A DNA stretch of 64,000 nt from Moniliella sp. 'wahieum' (Eukaryota; Basidiomycota; Moniliellomycetes; Moniliellales; Moniliellaceae), in assembly GCA_003971905.1 (NCBI GenBank), contig RSEE01000007.1:1116001-1180000 (forward strand), given 5' to 3'. The notes under the pieces were generated by a model that ran no database searches, was not told the DNA's origin, and saw only the letters and a list, made by a program, of their open reading frames with translations. Position 1 is the stretch's first letter; the number at the start of each line of letters is the position of its first letter. Position numbers and translations under genes: made by a program. Below are positions 1-10,797 of this stretch, in pieces.

Positions 1-479
1 GGGGATGGGGATGGGTCGGAGTCCTCTTTGTTCCTAGTTTGTCATGTTGGGTCTCGCAGTTTTTTTGTTGCGGAAGCGCCGTATCCAATCCACTTCTCCT
101 TCACGATCGAAACGTTCCATTGAGCAGCGCAGGTCTTATCTGGGAGAATAGTAAAAGGGCCAGCAGGCTGTACGGTTGCGTGAGAAAGAGGAAGGGAGGG
201 GGAGAGCATTCTGTATAAGCGTTCTGGACCTATTTTGGTTGGGTTGGTCGGGGGGAGGAGATAGTGCACAGCTACCTTGTTTCGTCTTTGTGTAGACGAG
301 AGAGTGGAGAAGCGGGTATATTGGTACACTGAATACAGGTTGTGTAGGGGGCCGCAGAGATCTGGAAGGATGCTTGGTTGTAGAAAGGGCAAATAAGAGA
401 GGGTTGCCAGAGAGGTAGTGTGCGCACAAAGTGTGATGCGTATTATATAGGGGGGGTTGGGCATCAGTAGTTGAACCCT
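1..479. other. Gene-free left edge
   Basis: This stretch lies downstream of the heat-shock-factor-type gene, whose stop is at 480. It is G-rich on the plus strand. A minus-strand open frame of about 140 codons (42-464) has no recognisable motif and a Pro/Leu/Ser-biased composition like other chance frames here. I see no supported gene. Confidence 0.5.
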
Positions 480-1767
480 TCACGTAAGTGCGAAGGGCGG
501 GTCATCATGCTCAAAGGGGGGCAACCCCACAGAATTGCATGGACCGGGATCCAAAGGTAGAAGAGGAAGGGCATCCGTGAACAACGGTTCAGTGGGAGGG
601 AAGGTAGAGGGCGGGGAAGTGGCCAAGGAAAAAGGAGGCGAAGAGGTAGGAAACTGATACGAAGGCAGTGGGTTCGGCGGACTCAACTGATTCTGCGCCA
701 TGACGAGGGTGAGGGAATGGTGCAGTTGGTGAATAACGCGCCACAATTGGGTACGTTCCGATTGAGCGGCTGTCACTGCGTGCTGCAGTGCGCTCAGTTG
801 TGATTCTAGGTGCGCATACGAGGCGTGGTGCGCGTCAGTCTGCACCGCGGCACGCGTCGCCTCCCACCGTACTGTTTCCGAGTCGAGGGTACGACGACGG
901 ATGATGGTATCCAACAAGTCGGTCCTTCCCCGACGAAAGTGCGGGTGACTGAATTCCCACAGTTGGGGCTGCCAGCAGCTTTGGAGGAACGAAGGGGCTT
1001 GTTCATCTTGTAAAACCCGTACCTGCACAGCACATTGGTCAGCACCATTGCTTCTTCCATCACTGTCTATCCTTTCCAAACCACACCTCCAAACCACCAC
1101 AGGAAGAGGGGGGACGCGTACATATTGAGCTGGCGGACAAAGGAGCTGAAGTTGTGTGGTTGAAGTGTTGGCCAAGCACGTTGGTCGTAAATGCTTCCAC
1201 GTCGGAAATGATGACACTGGTCCCACTGGCGTTCCAAGCCAGGTGGCCAGCCGGGTCAGCCTCAGCGTCCTGGACCATCTTGTACAGTTTGTACACAAAC
1301 CTCGACTTGCGATCCTTTTCCCGGTAATCCATCAAGCCCTCTGGGACTGCTTGGGACAGAGGCATGGCAGGAGCAGGGAGTAGGACCTCACTGCTTGTCC
1401 TGGGTACAGGGAGGGATGGGGGGCCCGGCGAGCAGGCAAGGAGCTGGCTGGGAGGAGGTCCGCGGGGGCGCGGGTGGGTTGTAAAGTGGCAAAGCAGGAG
1501 TAGGCTGGTGCTTGGTCCTGTCCACGAAGAGACGGCTGTGGGGGAGCACGAGAGGGACAAGTTGGGGTCGCTGGTGCAGAGTTCGGCGCTTGACGTGACC
1601 GTGTGTGGAATAAGCTCATAGGAGCTGGGAGTGTGCTGAACCGGCGGCCAGACGGTCGGTGGGACAGGGGGGAAGGAGTCCCGGAAGAGACCGGAGGTGA
1701 GGGGTGGGCTGGGGGCGAGTGGGAGAGGGGCGCGTGGGGGCTGGTTGTCAGAGATGGGGGTGTGCAT
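480..1767 (-). CDS. HSF-type DNA-binding transcription factor (intron and frame breaks)
   Basis: Heat-shock-factor-type regulators bind nGAAn elements through a winged-helix domain and act in the nucleus. Reading the minus strand, a Pro/Ser-rich N-terminus of about 140 residues leads into the domain: RFVYKLYKMVQD, then HLAWNASGTSVIISDVEAF, then (next frame) FSSFVRQLNM, an intron at 1023-1121 (donor GTACGC, acceptor GTGCAG), YGFYKMNK, and (next frame) QLWEFSHPHFRRGRTDLLD. This order matches the HSF domain, including the recognition-helix signature FxxFVRQLNxYGFxK. A short helical heptad-like stretch around SQLSALQHAVTAAQSE follows, then a Pro-rich tail that ends at 480. One base is missing near 1150 and one frame change lies near 970-985. 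The first ATG in frame is at 1767 but the true start may differ. Whether this is the stress HSF or an Sfl1/Skn7-like paralogue cannot be decided. Confidence 0.85.
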
Positions 1768-4525
1768 GATCGATGTTGGTGGTTGGGAGAAGGGCAGAGG
1801 GGTTGGAGGCAGGGGCGAAGGGTACTGTCAGGCCAAGGCGAGGCGCGTCTGGTGGATATTTAGTGCATTTGCACGGCCCTTCTCCAACACTCTTTCTGAG
1901 AGGCTAGAGGATGCGGATAGAGGCGGAGGCATATAATGGTTGCGCAGCCTGCCGTGGGGTAGCAAGGGGCGAAAGGGCCCCTATGTATGTGTGCCAGCAT
2001 CATCACTATGATCGAAGTACAAAACACACACAGCCTACGTACGAACCGAGGTGAGAGACAAATGCAACCCCGTGAAGTTGCAAAACGGTGCAAGCAGACG
2101 ACGCACGCGCGAGTACCTGAGTACTACTCAGCCCAGTACCCTCCCAGCACTCAGTACTCAGTGAGTGTCCACAGTGGTGACATACCTGTGACATCGATCA
2201 TCCTGATCCACCACATTCGGATCTTGAGGCGACGCCGAGGCGGGGCCGAGGCGGAGCAGAGCCTCCAAACAGAGACTCCCAAAAGGCAGAACCGCCCAGA
2301 GCCGACCAACACGAACGGTACAACAGCGACATGTGGGACATCATAATCCGCATCCATCACCAGCGCAGCGCCTCTATCAGACCTCCAGGCCAGGTGGAAA
2401 CAACTCCGTCGGTCCTCACATCACAGTATTTTGTACCTAGTACGCCCCTTCCAAGCTTTTCTCCCTCCGCTTCCCGTTCCATGTACCACCAACCGCTGCT
2501 CTTGTGCTTTTGCCAGGCTCCCAAGGCTCTCCATCGATCCCCATATATCGTGCATCGGCCCATCTTCGACATCGATCATAGGAGTCTCCTGAATCTGCCA
2601 TGCATCACACATGCCCGCGACGACCGGCTATTTTTCGGTGCCTGGCGGTCGGCGGCACTTAATACGTGCCTCAGGCGTCAACCACAACACACTTATCGCT
2701 CTCACCAGCACCTTCAGCTTCAAAAGCATTACATACCCTGGACATGCGCCGCAATTCAGCGGGATTAAGCGATTAGGAGAGTAGCAACATAGCTACTAGT
2801 ACGGCCTAAAATTTCCTAAAAGCCCAACAACCAAGTCACTATAGTGACTTGCCCTCTGTGCCTCTACCCTTCTGCTTATTGCAAACCCTCTCCAACTCCG
2901 CACTTGCCCAAGTCCCTTGGTCTGAGATCTGAGTTCTTGAGAACTACTCGATCGCTCATCGCCTCAGGCCTGGGCGCCTCAGAAGCGCTGATATCTATGA
3001 GCCGCTGAGCGCGAGCGGGCGAAGGCCAGCGGCGGCGCGACTACCGATAGCACATGCAACGCCGAGCTTGGCACAGCCCTCGGTCTGTGATATGTCAGGG
3101 ATGTCGATGAGGTCGATGAGGGATGAGGCCTCAGCGCCTCAGCCTGAGGGATGTCGATACGTCTGGATGAGCGCTGCGCGCTGAGCGCGAGCGCGAGCAC
3201 CAGCTTGTGCGACTTGGAGCTTGGCACAAACCCTCTCTGACGTGGTGTCCAGCGTGGCGCCCCAGCCTCCATCATGCATCGCGCATCATGCATCGCCAGT
3301 CACACCGAGCACCGACCCCCGAGCACCGACCACCGAGCACCGGTATGTAGTAAGACCTAAGGCCCAAGGCCCAGGGGAGGACCAAACGAACCGCAGACAC
3401 CATCCAGTATCGGGCCCCTTTCTCAGCTAGCAGTCTGCTACAGCTCCAGTGAGTACTGAGTTAGGCCGGGGCTATGGGGGGAGGGGAGGAGAAAGAGGCT
3501 CAATACATAGTGCGCCCCATGCATCATGTCTGGGATATGATGCATGGCGTCTGTGGCATGCGACATGCGACATGCGACTTTGAATGGATGGGACATGGGA
3601 TTGTCTGATGAGTTCGATCAATCATAGTGACCATCTCGATCATCAAGCATATCTCAGATCTGATCTCAGATCACATGCATAACAGAGATTCATATGTTCT
3701 CGTTCAAGTTCAGCGGTGTACACTGGCCTGCGGCCTGAGGAGACACGTTTTCTGGACCAGGTGTGCAACAGGTTAAAAAGCCCCAAAGTAGCCGCGCCAC
3801 ATGCACAATACTCCGCGTATCCTTATACGTACCATCGGAGCCGCGCTGGGCCGCACTAGGCTGCGCTGCGCCTCTTTTGCGCATCAAGCTTCAAGCTCAA
3901 GCTGGCTCGTTTCCTTAACCTGATCTCAGACCCCGAAACGCCCCACTCGACTCCACACTTATCAAGGTCACTCGAGGCGGTGACATGGTGACCAAGTCGG
4001 GTTAGGCCTTAGGCATTCGTACTCTTAGTAGGGTCAGTCGGTTTGCCTCCTGTTGCTTTTGGTCTGTGCTCCACGCCACAAGTGGAAAAATTGACTCCAT
4101 CGGGCCACCGTCGGCACCACTTTTTTTTCAGATCTCAGACTGAGATCTCACTGGTCACCGGTCACCAGCCACCGGTCACCAGTCTCAGATCTCACCCCAG
4201 CCTGTCAAATTAAGAAGGTGGTGTGGACCATCACATGTCACAGCCACGGCATGACTTACTGGGTATCATATACCAAGCACGTTCGCTCCCGACCCCATGT
4301 CCGCCTCGGATTTTCTGGATTATCGACAACCATAGGTTTGAATATGAAGAGGAGGCATCTAAGTGGAGACGAGAGGGTGGCTGTATTGAATCAAATGGCC
4401 GGAAATGGTCAGGAGCTGGACAGGACGAGAAGGGAAAGTGGGGAAAAGGATCGCGACTGATGATCGATGATTGATGATCGAGGATGCTGACCGCTGTCCC
4501 TTTTTTGGTAACCCCCTCCTAAGCC
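1768..4525. other. Intergenic DNA made of short palindromic words
   Basis: No gene is supported. The stretch is full of short, mostly self-complementary words in loose clusters: AGTACT/CTCAGTACT around 2118-2165, GGCCTCAGG-type words at 2960-3180, ATGCAT/CATGATGCAT at 3270-3300 and 3518-3545, AGATCT at 3647-3675 and 4127-4200, GGTCACC/GGTGACC at 4150-4180, and GATGATCGAT at 4450-4485. Open frames here are short and without motifs. Confidence 0.55.
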
Positions 4526-5760
4526 CTATCGCACTAGCATGGCTGTTGACAGCACGAAGCAGACGAAGCAAGCGAAGGCTGCGAAGGCACTAAGAATATC
4601 ATCCGATAGCACTTCCTCGTAATGCATAACGCAGAACACTTGGTAGCATATATCACTTTTAAAGAAGATAGGACACTCGTTTTTGTTGTGGTACAAATCA
4701 CATATTGGGTTGCCGAACCCTGTTGGCATCGTTGGCAGCAGTAGGTCCACAAGCGTGCAAACCCGACCTTGAGCAACACCTGTTGTTGTTTGTCGAGAGG
4801 CGCTCGCACCGAGATTGCATCGAGGTTGCGCCTACGATCAGTGGGGCATATATGACAGGGAACTGGCCTTGGGAGTTGGGGGCAAAAAGCGTTGCGGTTA
4901 TTCCCGATACTCCCCCGTCTTGATGGCGAACGCCATCAGTGCGCCGACGCTTGACGTGGCTTTAACGTAATGGCACACGGTACTAATGACGCACGGTACG
5001 TCGCCCGTCAAGAGGGAGCACGCATACGAACCAAGGATGGTCTCAAAGGTGTGCATTAGAGGTGTTGGACAGTGGGTTGTCGGAGTAGTATAGTATGCCG
5101 ATGGGTGTGCTGTGTTCCACCGTAGAGTGTGGGGCCACAGACTATTCATACCCGGGTGCGCCTGGGGGAACGACGGATAGAAGGGAGGGGGGCGGTTAGG
5201 GGGGGGTCAGCAGGAGGGTCGCACGTCATACCTTTAGCTTCTTTAATGATCAGGTAGGGTACGTGCAACGACAAGGAAGGCGCGGATCCAGGATCGCGTT
5301 TGCGCATTCATTGTGTCACCTTCACATGGGCCTCTGTTTGGCAGAGCGTAGTTAGTCTTGGCCAATGCCTTGGAGATGATCAAAAGGGAGAGATCAATCT
5401 TCTTGTTTTACAAAAGAGGTCCGCCGACCGAGATGACATGTTTGACATACGCTTCTCCGCCGCTCCCACGTCCCAGTTCATCAGCATTTCCCATCAACCA
5501 ACTTCTCGATGACAATCTCCTTGAATTTGGGACCCTTCTTGTCGTGCGTTTCAGGGCGGGTTCAGTACAGCCCCATAGCGGGTTTCTTGTTGATCACAAG
5601 AGGAAGGGGAATATACCTTTGAGAACTCGAGCTTGAAGGTATTGATAAACGTCTTGCTCACCCGCTGCTCAGTCGCTTGTTCAGTCGGCGCCGATGCGCA
5701 TCGCCGCCGCCAGGCCGGGCACACCAAATTTGATCCGCACGGCAAGTCGGGAGCATTATA
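4526..5760 (-). CDS. Unassigned, frame-broken coding zone
   Basis: I do not recognise this gene. Several stretches of the minus strand read like coding exons in alternating frames: LAVRIKFGVPGLAAAMRIG and TEQRVSKTFINTFKLEFSK (about 5745-5630) up to a possible donor GTATATT, then GPKFKEIVIEKLVDGK (about 5555-5490), AYVKHVISVGG, IDLSLLIISKALAKTNY (about 5400-5340), ETILGSYACSLLTGDV and SSVGALMAFAIKTGEY (about 5055-4905), and GFGNPICDLYHNKNECPIFF (about 4715-4655). A candidate intron with donor GTATGACG and an acceptor ending CCCCCAG lies at about 5160-5235. The pieces could be the 3' part of the gene whose exons appear at 6.3-6.9 kb. It may be a decayed gene or one damaged by consensus indels. 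Confidence 0.3.
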
Positions 5761-5889
5761 ACTTACCTCGGCATCGTGCTCGCAGCCCTTGGCAATGGTG
5801 TATTAATCGCGCTTCAATCACTCCCTCCTGCTTGGTCGCGTGGATCCTTTGTCGACCACAACGGACATCTAAGTACATCCACTAACCAA

Positions 5890-6175
5890 GCGTGAGCACA
5901 GGAGACTCTCTCAGTGGGAAGCACCCGAGCGCGACGAGCTCGGTAGTCCATTGATTCACACTACGCGTGAGCACAGAGACTCTCTCAGGGGGAAGCAGCA
6001 GATGGCTGGCCAGCTCGGCAGTACATTGACTAACTAAGTGTGAGCGCCAGTGCCTCTCTCAGTGGGTAGCATCCGAGAGCAGGGCCGCTCGGGGCTTCAT
6101 TGACTAGCGAAGCGTGAGCACAACAAACTCTCTCTATGGGAGGCACCCCGGAAGGAAGGGTGGATCGGCTACGGC
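5890..6175 (+). repeat. Four-copy tandem repeat, period 73-75 bp
   Basis: Units start at 5890, 5965, 6038 and 6112. Each begins with G(C/T)GTGAGC, continues with a variant of GACTCTCTCAGTGGGAAGCA, a GAGC/CTCGG-type middle, and ends near CATTGACTAACTAA. The copies differ at many positions, so the array is old. The last copy is truncated after about 60 bp. It lies between the two unassigned coding zones on the minus strand. Confidence 0.85.
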
Positions 6176-6299
6176 GTGACTAGGCCAGTGCTCCAGTCGG
6201 CAGGCTCTCTCGGCTACTGTCTGCCTGACCTGGGGGGTATAACTATAGGGCCCAGTAGTCGTCGCATCGAGCTGCAGTCGATCATTGCGACAACCACCC

Positions 6300-6925
6300 C
6301 CCCCCATCTTCTCACGCGTCAAACACATGTGCTTGTCTAATCCATCAGTATCATCGATTGAACCGTTGCGGGATGTAGGCGTCTGTCATAACAATGCATC
6401 GCCAAGTGACGGTACGAGACTCTCAAGTCCACCATTCTGCAATTCCGTAATGAGCGAACGATGCACATCTTCCTTCTGTTGTCCAAGAAAATCAACGAGA
6501 GACACAGATTTGAGGGTGTGTATTGTATGTAGGAACGCAACGGTTTGCATTATAGTCCCGCTGCATAATATGACCTTGCAACATGTCCAGCTGCAAAAAC
6601 GGCCTTGGAGATCGGTGATAAGCTTGTTGTCCGTCGTATTATATCACAGGCCTCGGAGGTTAAGCTTGACTTTGGTGCGGCTGTTTCTCTCTCAGCCCTG
6701 GCAGATGGGGGGAATTGAGCTGGTTTGAAGCTTGATCGCTTTGGTTCTCGATCAAGAGGTAGGGCACGTCAACGTGGGACGTATTGTAACCAATGGCTAT
6801 ACTATGTTGGGGTCCATACCTGTTGGACAACGCGCTCATTAATCATTTCTCCAACGCGTCCTTTTGCGAGGCAGAGCTGGCAGACGAAGGCGGCCTGCTC
6901 TGCCTGTTTGCTGTGTGGTGAAATG
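6300..6925 (-). CDS. Unassigned multi-exon coding zone
   Basis: Not recognised. In minus-strand order: AEQAAFVCQLCLAKGRVGEM then INERVVQQ (about 6900-6815), ending at a GTATGG donor; an acceptor CCATCTGCCAG near 6700; then ETAAPKSSLTSEACDIIRR and ISKAVFAAGHVARSYYAAGL (about 6695-6560). After a frame change come TVAFLHTIHTLKSVSLVDF and LITELQNGGLESLVPSLGDA (about 6550-6390). The long helical stretches suggest an alpha-helical, HEAT/ARM-like fold, but that is inference. The presumed upstream acceptor ACCACACAG is near 6915. The start and the 5' exons were not found. Confidence 0.35.
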
Positions 6926-7666
6926 TGAAATGTGAAATGCTAAATATGAAACGTTCAACCTTAAACGTTCAACATGGAGGCGCTCCTTGTCGCTCTCACC
7001 TCTCACGCGTCACGTGCAATGCTGCCTGGGCACTTGGCTGGGGGGCTGCCCGTCTGCGCGTTGCTCCGCCTGGGCCGCCGGGTAGAGGCAGGTCGAGGCA
7101 GAGTGAGGCCTGAGGCGGACAAGCGGAAGGCATCAGCACCCAGCAGGAATACTCGGTGCAACGTCCAGGACCCGTGCACCGCAGCCACACAGCCCAGTCA
7201 TTTGTCCCGGGGACGCGCCAGTGGTGCAGTGCCAGTCTTCGTGCACCGTGTGTCCACCGCATTTCCACCCAGCCGCACCGGCTGAAATTTCACGCTCGCC
7301 CCATCCGATGGTGCGTGCGTGTGGTGCGACACGCGTGAAAGCGCGCGGGGGACGGGAAGCTGTCCGCTGCGCTTGGCGCTTCATACTTGGCTGGCCAGTT
7401 TCACGAACCCAGCATCATTCACAGCATCCCACCTGCTCTGGCCGCTGCGCGGGGCAAGCAAGCCCAGCCAGCCCACAGCAGCGCTTCCCAAGTCCACCCC
7501 AGCCGCACCCTGCCCACCTCAGCCTGCCCACCGGCCCACGACCCCTCCGACTCCCGGGCCCACCTTTAAGTTCACCAGCGCCTCCCCCCCCCCCCCTCCC
7601 CCTCGTCTTTTCCCTTTCCCTTTCCCTTTCCCTTTCCCACCACCACGTCCCCTCCTCCCCTCGACC
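6926..7666. other. Upstream region of the dehydrogenase gene, with pyrimidine leader
   Basis: No gene is supported. The stretch includes AACGTTCAAC words at 6948-6975, a GC-rich middle, and at about 7580-7645 a pyrimidine tract made of a C run followed by CCCTTT hexamers, directly ahead of the ATG at 7667. Similar pyrimidine leaders precede several other start codons in the window. Confidence 0.5.
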
Positions 7667-8892
7667 ATGGCATCCACCGTTCCATCCTGGAAACGCTCGG
7701 CCGACCAAGGCCCCGTCCTGTCCTACCGTGCCCCCTTGTCGTTCGACACGCTCCTGGGCCTGCTCAACGCGACGCTCCTCAGGCCGTGGGCACTGCCCCT
7801 TCTCCCGCTTGGCGCGGTAGCCGAGGCCGTGCACAAGGGCACTGTGCCTGCGCCCGCATCGCTGCTCGATACGCTGCACACGCAAGGGGTCAACGGTGTA
7901 CTGACCGCTCTGCGGCCGTAGCGCACACGGCGACAGTGAGCAAGTGGCTGTTTGTCCTCGTCTTGCTCTGGAACCTGCACCGCACAGCGACGCGCTACGT
8001 GAAGAATTTGGGAGCCTTCCGTGCCGACCCAATTGATTTGAGAAGGATGTGATTGTCGTGACGGGAGGTGCGGCCGGGATTGGCAAGGCGGTAGTAGAGC
8101 TACTGTCGCACAAACATCATGCCAAAGTGGCCGTTTTGGACATGGCTGCTCCTACCTACGCACCAGCACCAGCTGGTGCCCCGGCCATCCTGTACATCAA
8201 CGGACGTGACGTCCAAAGCGGCTGTCGCGACCGCCGCGCGCAGATTAAGGAAACGTTTGGTTCTGACCCGGCCGTCTTGGTTAACAATGCCGGTTTGGCA
8301 GAGGGGCATCGGTTGTTGGATGTGGACTTGGCGTTGGTGGAACGCTTGTGGCGGGTGAATACGTTGGCGCACTATGTCACCATTCAACAGTTCCTCCCGG
8401 CTATGATTGCCGCCAACCACGGTCACGTCGTTAGTGTCGCTTCGTCGGCTTCTTACATGTCGATCCCGCAGCTCGGCACGTACGCCATGACCAAGAGCGG
8501 GGCTTTGGCTGTGCACGAGGCCTTGACGGGCGAACTGCGGGCGCGGTACAATGCGCGTAGGGTACGCACCACCGTCGTTTGTCCCACCAAGGTCCGTACC
8601 GCCTTGGGCGACGCCCTTGGAAGACCAAGCCAACCAATTGCTCGCACCTACCCTGGAACCAGTCCAAGTCGGCCAGCGCATTGTCGATGCCATTAAATCG
8701 GGGTTGAGCATGCAAATCATCATGCCGGGCATCATGAACATTCTCCCCATTGCCAGTCGCGGCCCGGCATGGGCACGCCGCCTGGTAGAAGTCATTGGCG
8801 ATACCGATAACAATGTCACGGACAAATCCATCAGTCGCGCCACTAGCAACGGCTACAGCGTCGACATGAAAGCACCCAACAAGAAGGACTAA
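7667..8892 (+). CDS. Membrane-anchored short-chain dehydrogenase/reductase (RDH10/SDR16C-like)
   Basis: NAD(P)-dependent oxidoreductase, probably acting on a lipid or retinoid-like alcohol at the ER or lipid-droplet membrane. The ATG at 7667 opens a frame with a hydrophobic stretch (SFDTLLGLLNATLLRPWALP). In the next frame KWLFVLVLLWNLHRT gives a second membrane segment, and then the Rossmann domain begins: cofactor loop VVTGGAAGIG (about 8056), DVTSKAAVATAA in a shifted frame (about 8205), VLVNNAG (about 8276), SVASSASYMSIPQLGTYAMT with the catalytic Ser and Tyr, and YAMTK completing YxxxK (about 8480). A last shift near 8620 leads to LEPVQVGQRIVDAI and the end MKAPNKKD. There are about five indels, two of them a compensating pair around 8200-8240. 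The substrate cannot be inferred. Confidence 0.85.
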
Positions 8893-9587
8893 TGGTCTCT
8901 CTGCGTCTCTGATCCGATCCGATCCAATTCAATCCGATCCGATCCAACAAGGTGTAAGCCCAGTGCTGCCCATCCTGGGAAACATTGGTTTCTCTTTCTC
9001 CTCCTGGCTGCATGCTTCGCTTTGGGAACCGTCGCTAGTCCCTGGTCCCCGACGACCTCGAGTGCGCAACGCGAAACGAAAGGTCTGGCATCCCATTCAG
9101 TTCCTGGCTAATGTCACATGTCATCGATTTTCGATACTCACTTAACTCGGCATACCTACTTTGTGTCCGTTGTGCATACATAGCTCGCACTCTGTAGGAC
9201 AGTGCTAGTGGTGCAGATGGATGAATTCATCAATCACGCACATGCACATAGATAGTACCTTCCGTCGCGCGCGTTAGTACGAGTGGAGAATCTCATTCTA
9301 CTATGGAAGACATGCAGGCACCTCTACTATAGTTCAACTCCCAGAAACGGCATCCGTCGCTTGACTCCTTCACGCTTCACGCTCCACGGTCCACGCTTTT
9401 CACTTCACGTGAAGCTTGAAGCAGCTTGAAGCTTGAAGCTTGAAGCCTCACGAGTCACTAGTCCCTCTTCAAGCTTCACGACACGGGGCGTTGGTTCCAT
9501 GGAGGAGGTGGAGAGCGGGACAAGAAGACAACGAAAAACCAAAACCAAAACCAAAAGGGAAAGAAAAAGGAAAGGGAAAGGAAAACG
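8893..9587. other. Intergenic
   Basis: No gene. GATCCGATCC/AATTC words occur at 8910-8945 just after the dehydrogenase stop. AAGCTTGAAGC tandem words occur at 9410-9480, and an A-rich purine tract (AAAACC, AAAGGG units) at 9530-9585. Confidence 0.5.
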
Positions 9588-9718
9588 TGCACTCGCCGGC
9601 ATTCGAGCCGGGCAACTAACACTTGTTCGTGCAGTGTGTAGTACAGTTAGTTCCTCGTGATGGAACCCCATGGTCGATGGGAAAAGTTGCACCTTAACCA
9701 CTACTTGATCACGAGTGC
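9588..9718 (-). tRNA. tRNA-like Pol III transcription unit, isotype unresolved
   Basis: On the minus strand a perfect 7-bp acceptor pair GCACTCG/CGAGTGC closes the element, with A as discriminator. TGATCAAGTAGTGGTTAAGG fits an A box/D arm, and CCGGC-TCGAAT-GCCGG forms a 5-bp T arm whose loop is one base short of seven. TTTT follows within three bases of the 3' end. The 131-nt length needs an intron or a very long variable arm. Candidate anticodon stems conflict (CAACT with AGTTG, or GTTCC with GGAAC around the loop ATCACGA), and AACTAAC/GTTAGTT forms a further hairpin. It may be an intron-containing tRNA, a tRNA damaged by indels, or a tRNA-derived element. Confidence 0.45.
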
Positions 9719-10498
9719 GCGGGAACGTCATGAACGAAGGGGCAACGAGACGAAACTTGAAGCGTGGAGTTGGAAGCAGGATCGGTCCACGCTTAAACAT
9801 TGCGCCTTCCAGTCCAACAAGTTCAACCAGTCCAACAAGTTCAACCTTGGAAACTGTAGCTTGGTCGAATTTCCCAGCCGAACCAAAGTGGATGGGGTGG
9901 GGCTTAGGGCTTAGCCTTTACTAGGGCACATAGAGAGGGCCTATATAGGAACCTCCTACGGCAGCAGGCATCTATCTGCATCCAAAACTACCTATAGTAG
10001 TTCGGACCTCGTACCTAGAACCTAGCCACTAGTAGCCACCACACGTCCCGCATCACGCATCACTAGTGCTTTGCGTACCAGTATACCATTGCATATTGCA
10101 CCCAACCCAACGTCCAAGCAAACCAAAATCCAAAACCCAAAGACCCTGGACGGGCCGGGCGAACCGCCGAGACCAAGCGCCAACGAGGCCCGAGGCACGA
10201 CGCACGACGCAGGTCCAATCGATCATCCAGATCTACGATCTAAAATCTAATCCAGACGGGCCGATCCCCCGCGCCACGATGCACGATACCAGGTTACCAC
10301 GACACCAGGAGACCACACAGGAGACCACACAGGAGACCAGCATCATCGGTGACTCCGGTGACTAGTGACTGGGAATTGTTGGTACCCGGTACCCCCGCGC
10401 ACGCGTGGCGCCCGCGCGCCCCCGTGCAGTGTGGTGCCCAGTGGGGTACGGATGATCGAGAAAGCCGCAGTGGCTCGAGCCATGCCCCAGGCGACACG
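9719..10498. other. Intergenic
   Basis: No gene. A short direct repeat of CCAACAAGTTCAACC occurs at about 9815-9845, CTAGTAG/CTATAG words at 9920-10030, and GGAGACCACACA in three copies at 10308-10340. Confidence 0.5.
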
Positions 10499-10797
10499 CA
10501 AAGCAAAGCAAAGCAAGCAAAGCAAAGCAAAGCAAAGCAAAGCAAAGCAAAGCAGCAAGCAAAGCAAAGCAAGCAAAGCAAAGCAAAGCAAAGCAAAGCA
10601 AAGCAAAGCAAAGCAAAGCAAAGCAAGCAAAGCAAAGCAAAGCAAAGCAAAGCAAAGCAAAGCAAGCAACGCAAGCAAAGCCAAGCAAAGCAAAGCAACA
10701 AAGCAAAGCAAGCAAAGCAAAGCAAGCAAAGCAAAGCAACAAGCAAAGCAAAGCAAAGCAAAGCAAGCAAAGCAAAGCAAAGCAAAGCAAAGCAAAG
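10499..10797 (+). repeat. AAAGC pentanucleotide microsatellite, about 300 bp
   Basis: The stretch is almost purely (AAAGC)n with frequent AAGC tetramer slips and a few variants (AACGC, CCAAGC, AACAA). It is purine-rich on the plus strand. All frames through it are open, which creates spurious Lys/Gln/Ser and Leu/Cys/Phe open frames on the two strands. It lies between the tRNA-like unit and the GlcNAc kinase. Confidence 0.95.

Noticed and set aside
42-464. A 140-codon minus-strand frame at the left edge
   Set aside because: No domain, no splice context, Pro/Ser/Leu bias; kept only as gene-free DNA.
5890-6175. Possible CRISPR-like array
   Set aside because: The units are contiguous and diverged with no constant-repeat/unique-spacer alternation, and the genome is eukaryotic.
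7415-8113. A 232-codon minus-strand frame
   Set aside because: It overlaps the start of the dehydrogenase gene and consists of the complement of the pyrimidine leader (Gly/Arg/Glu runs).
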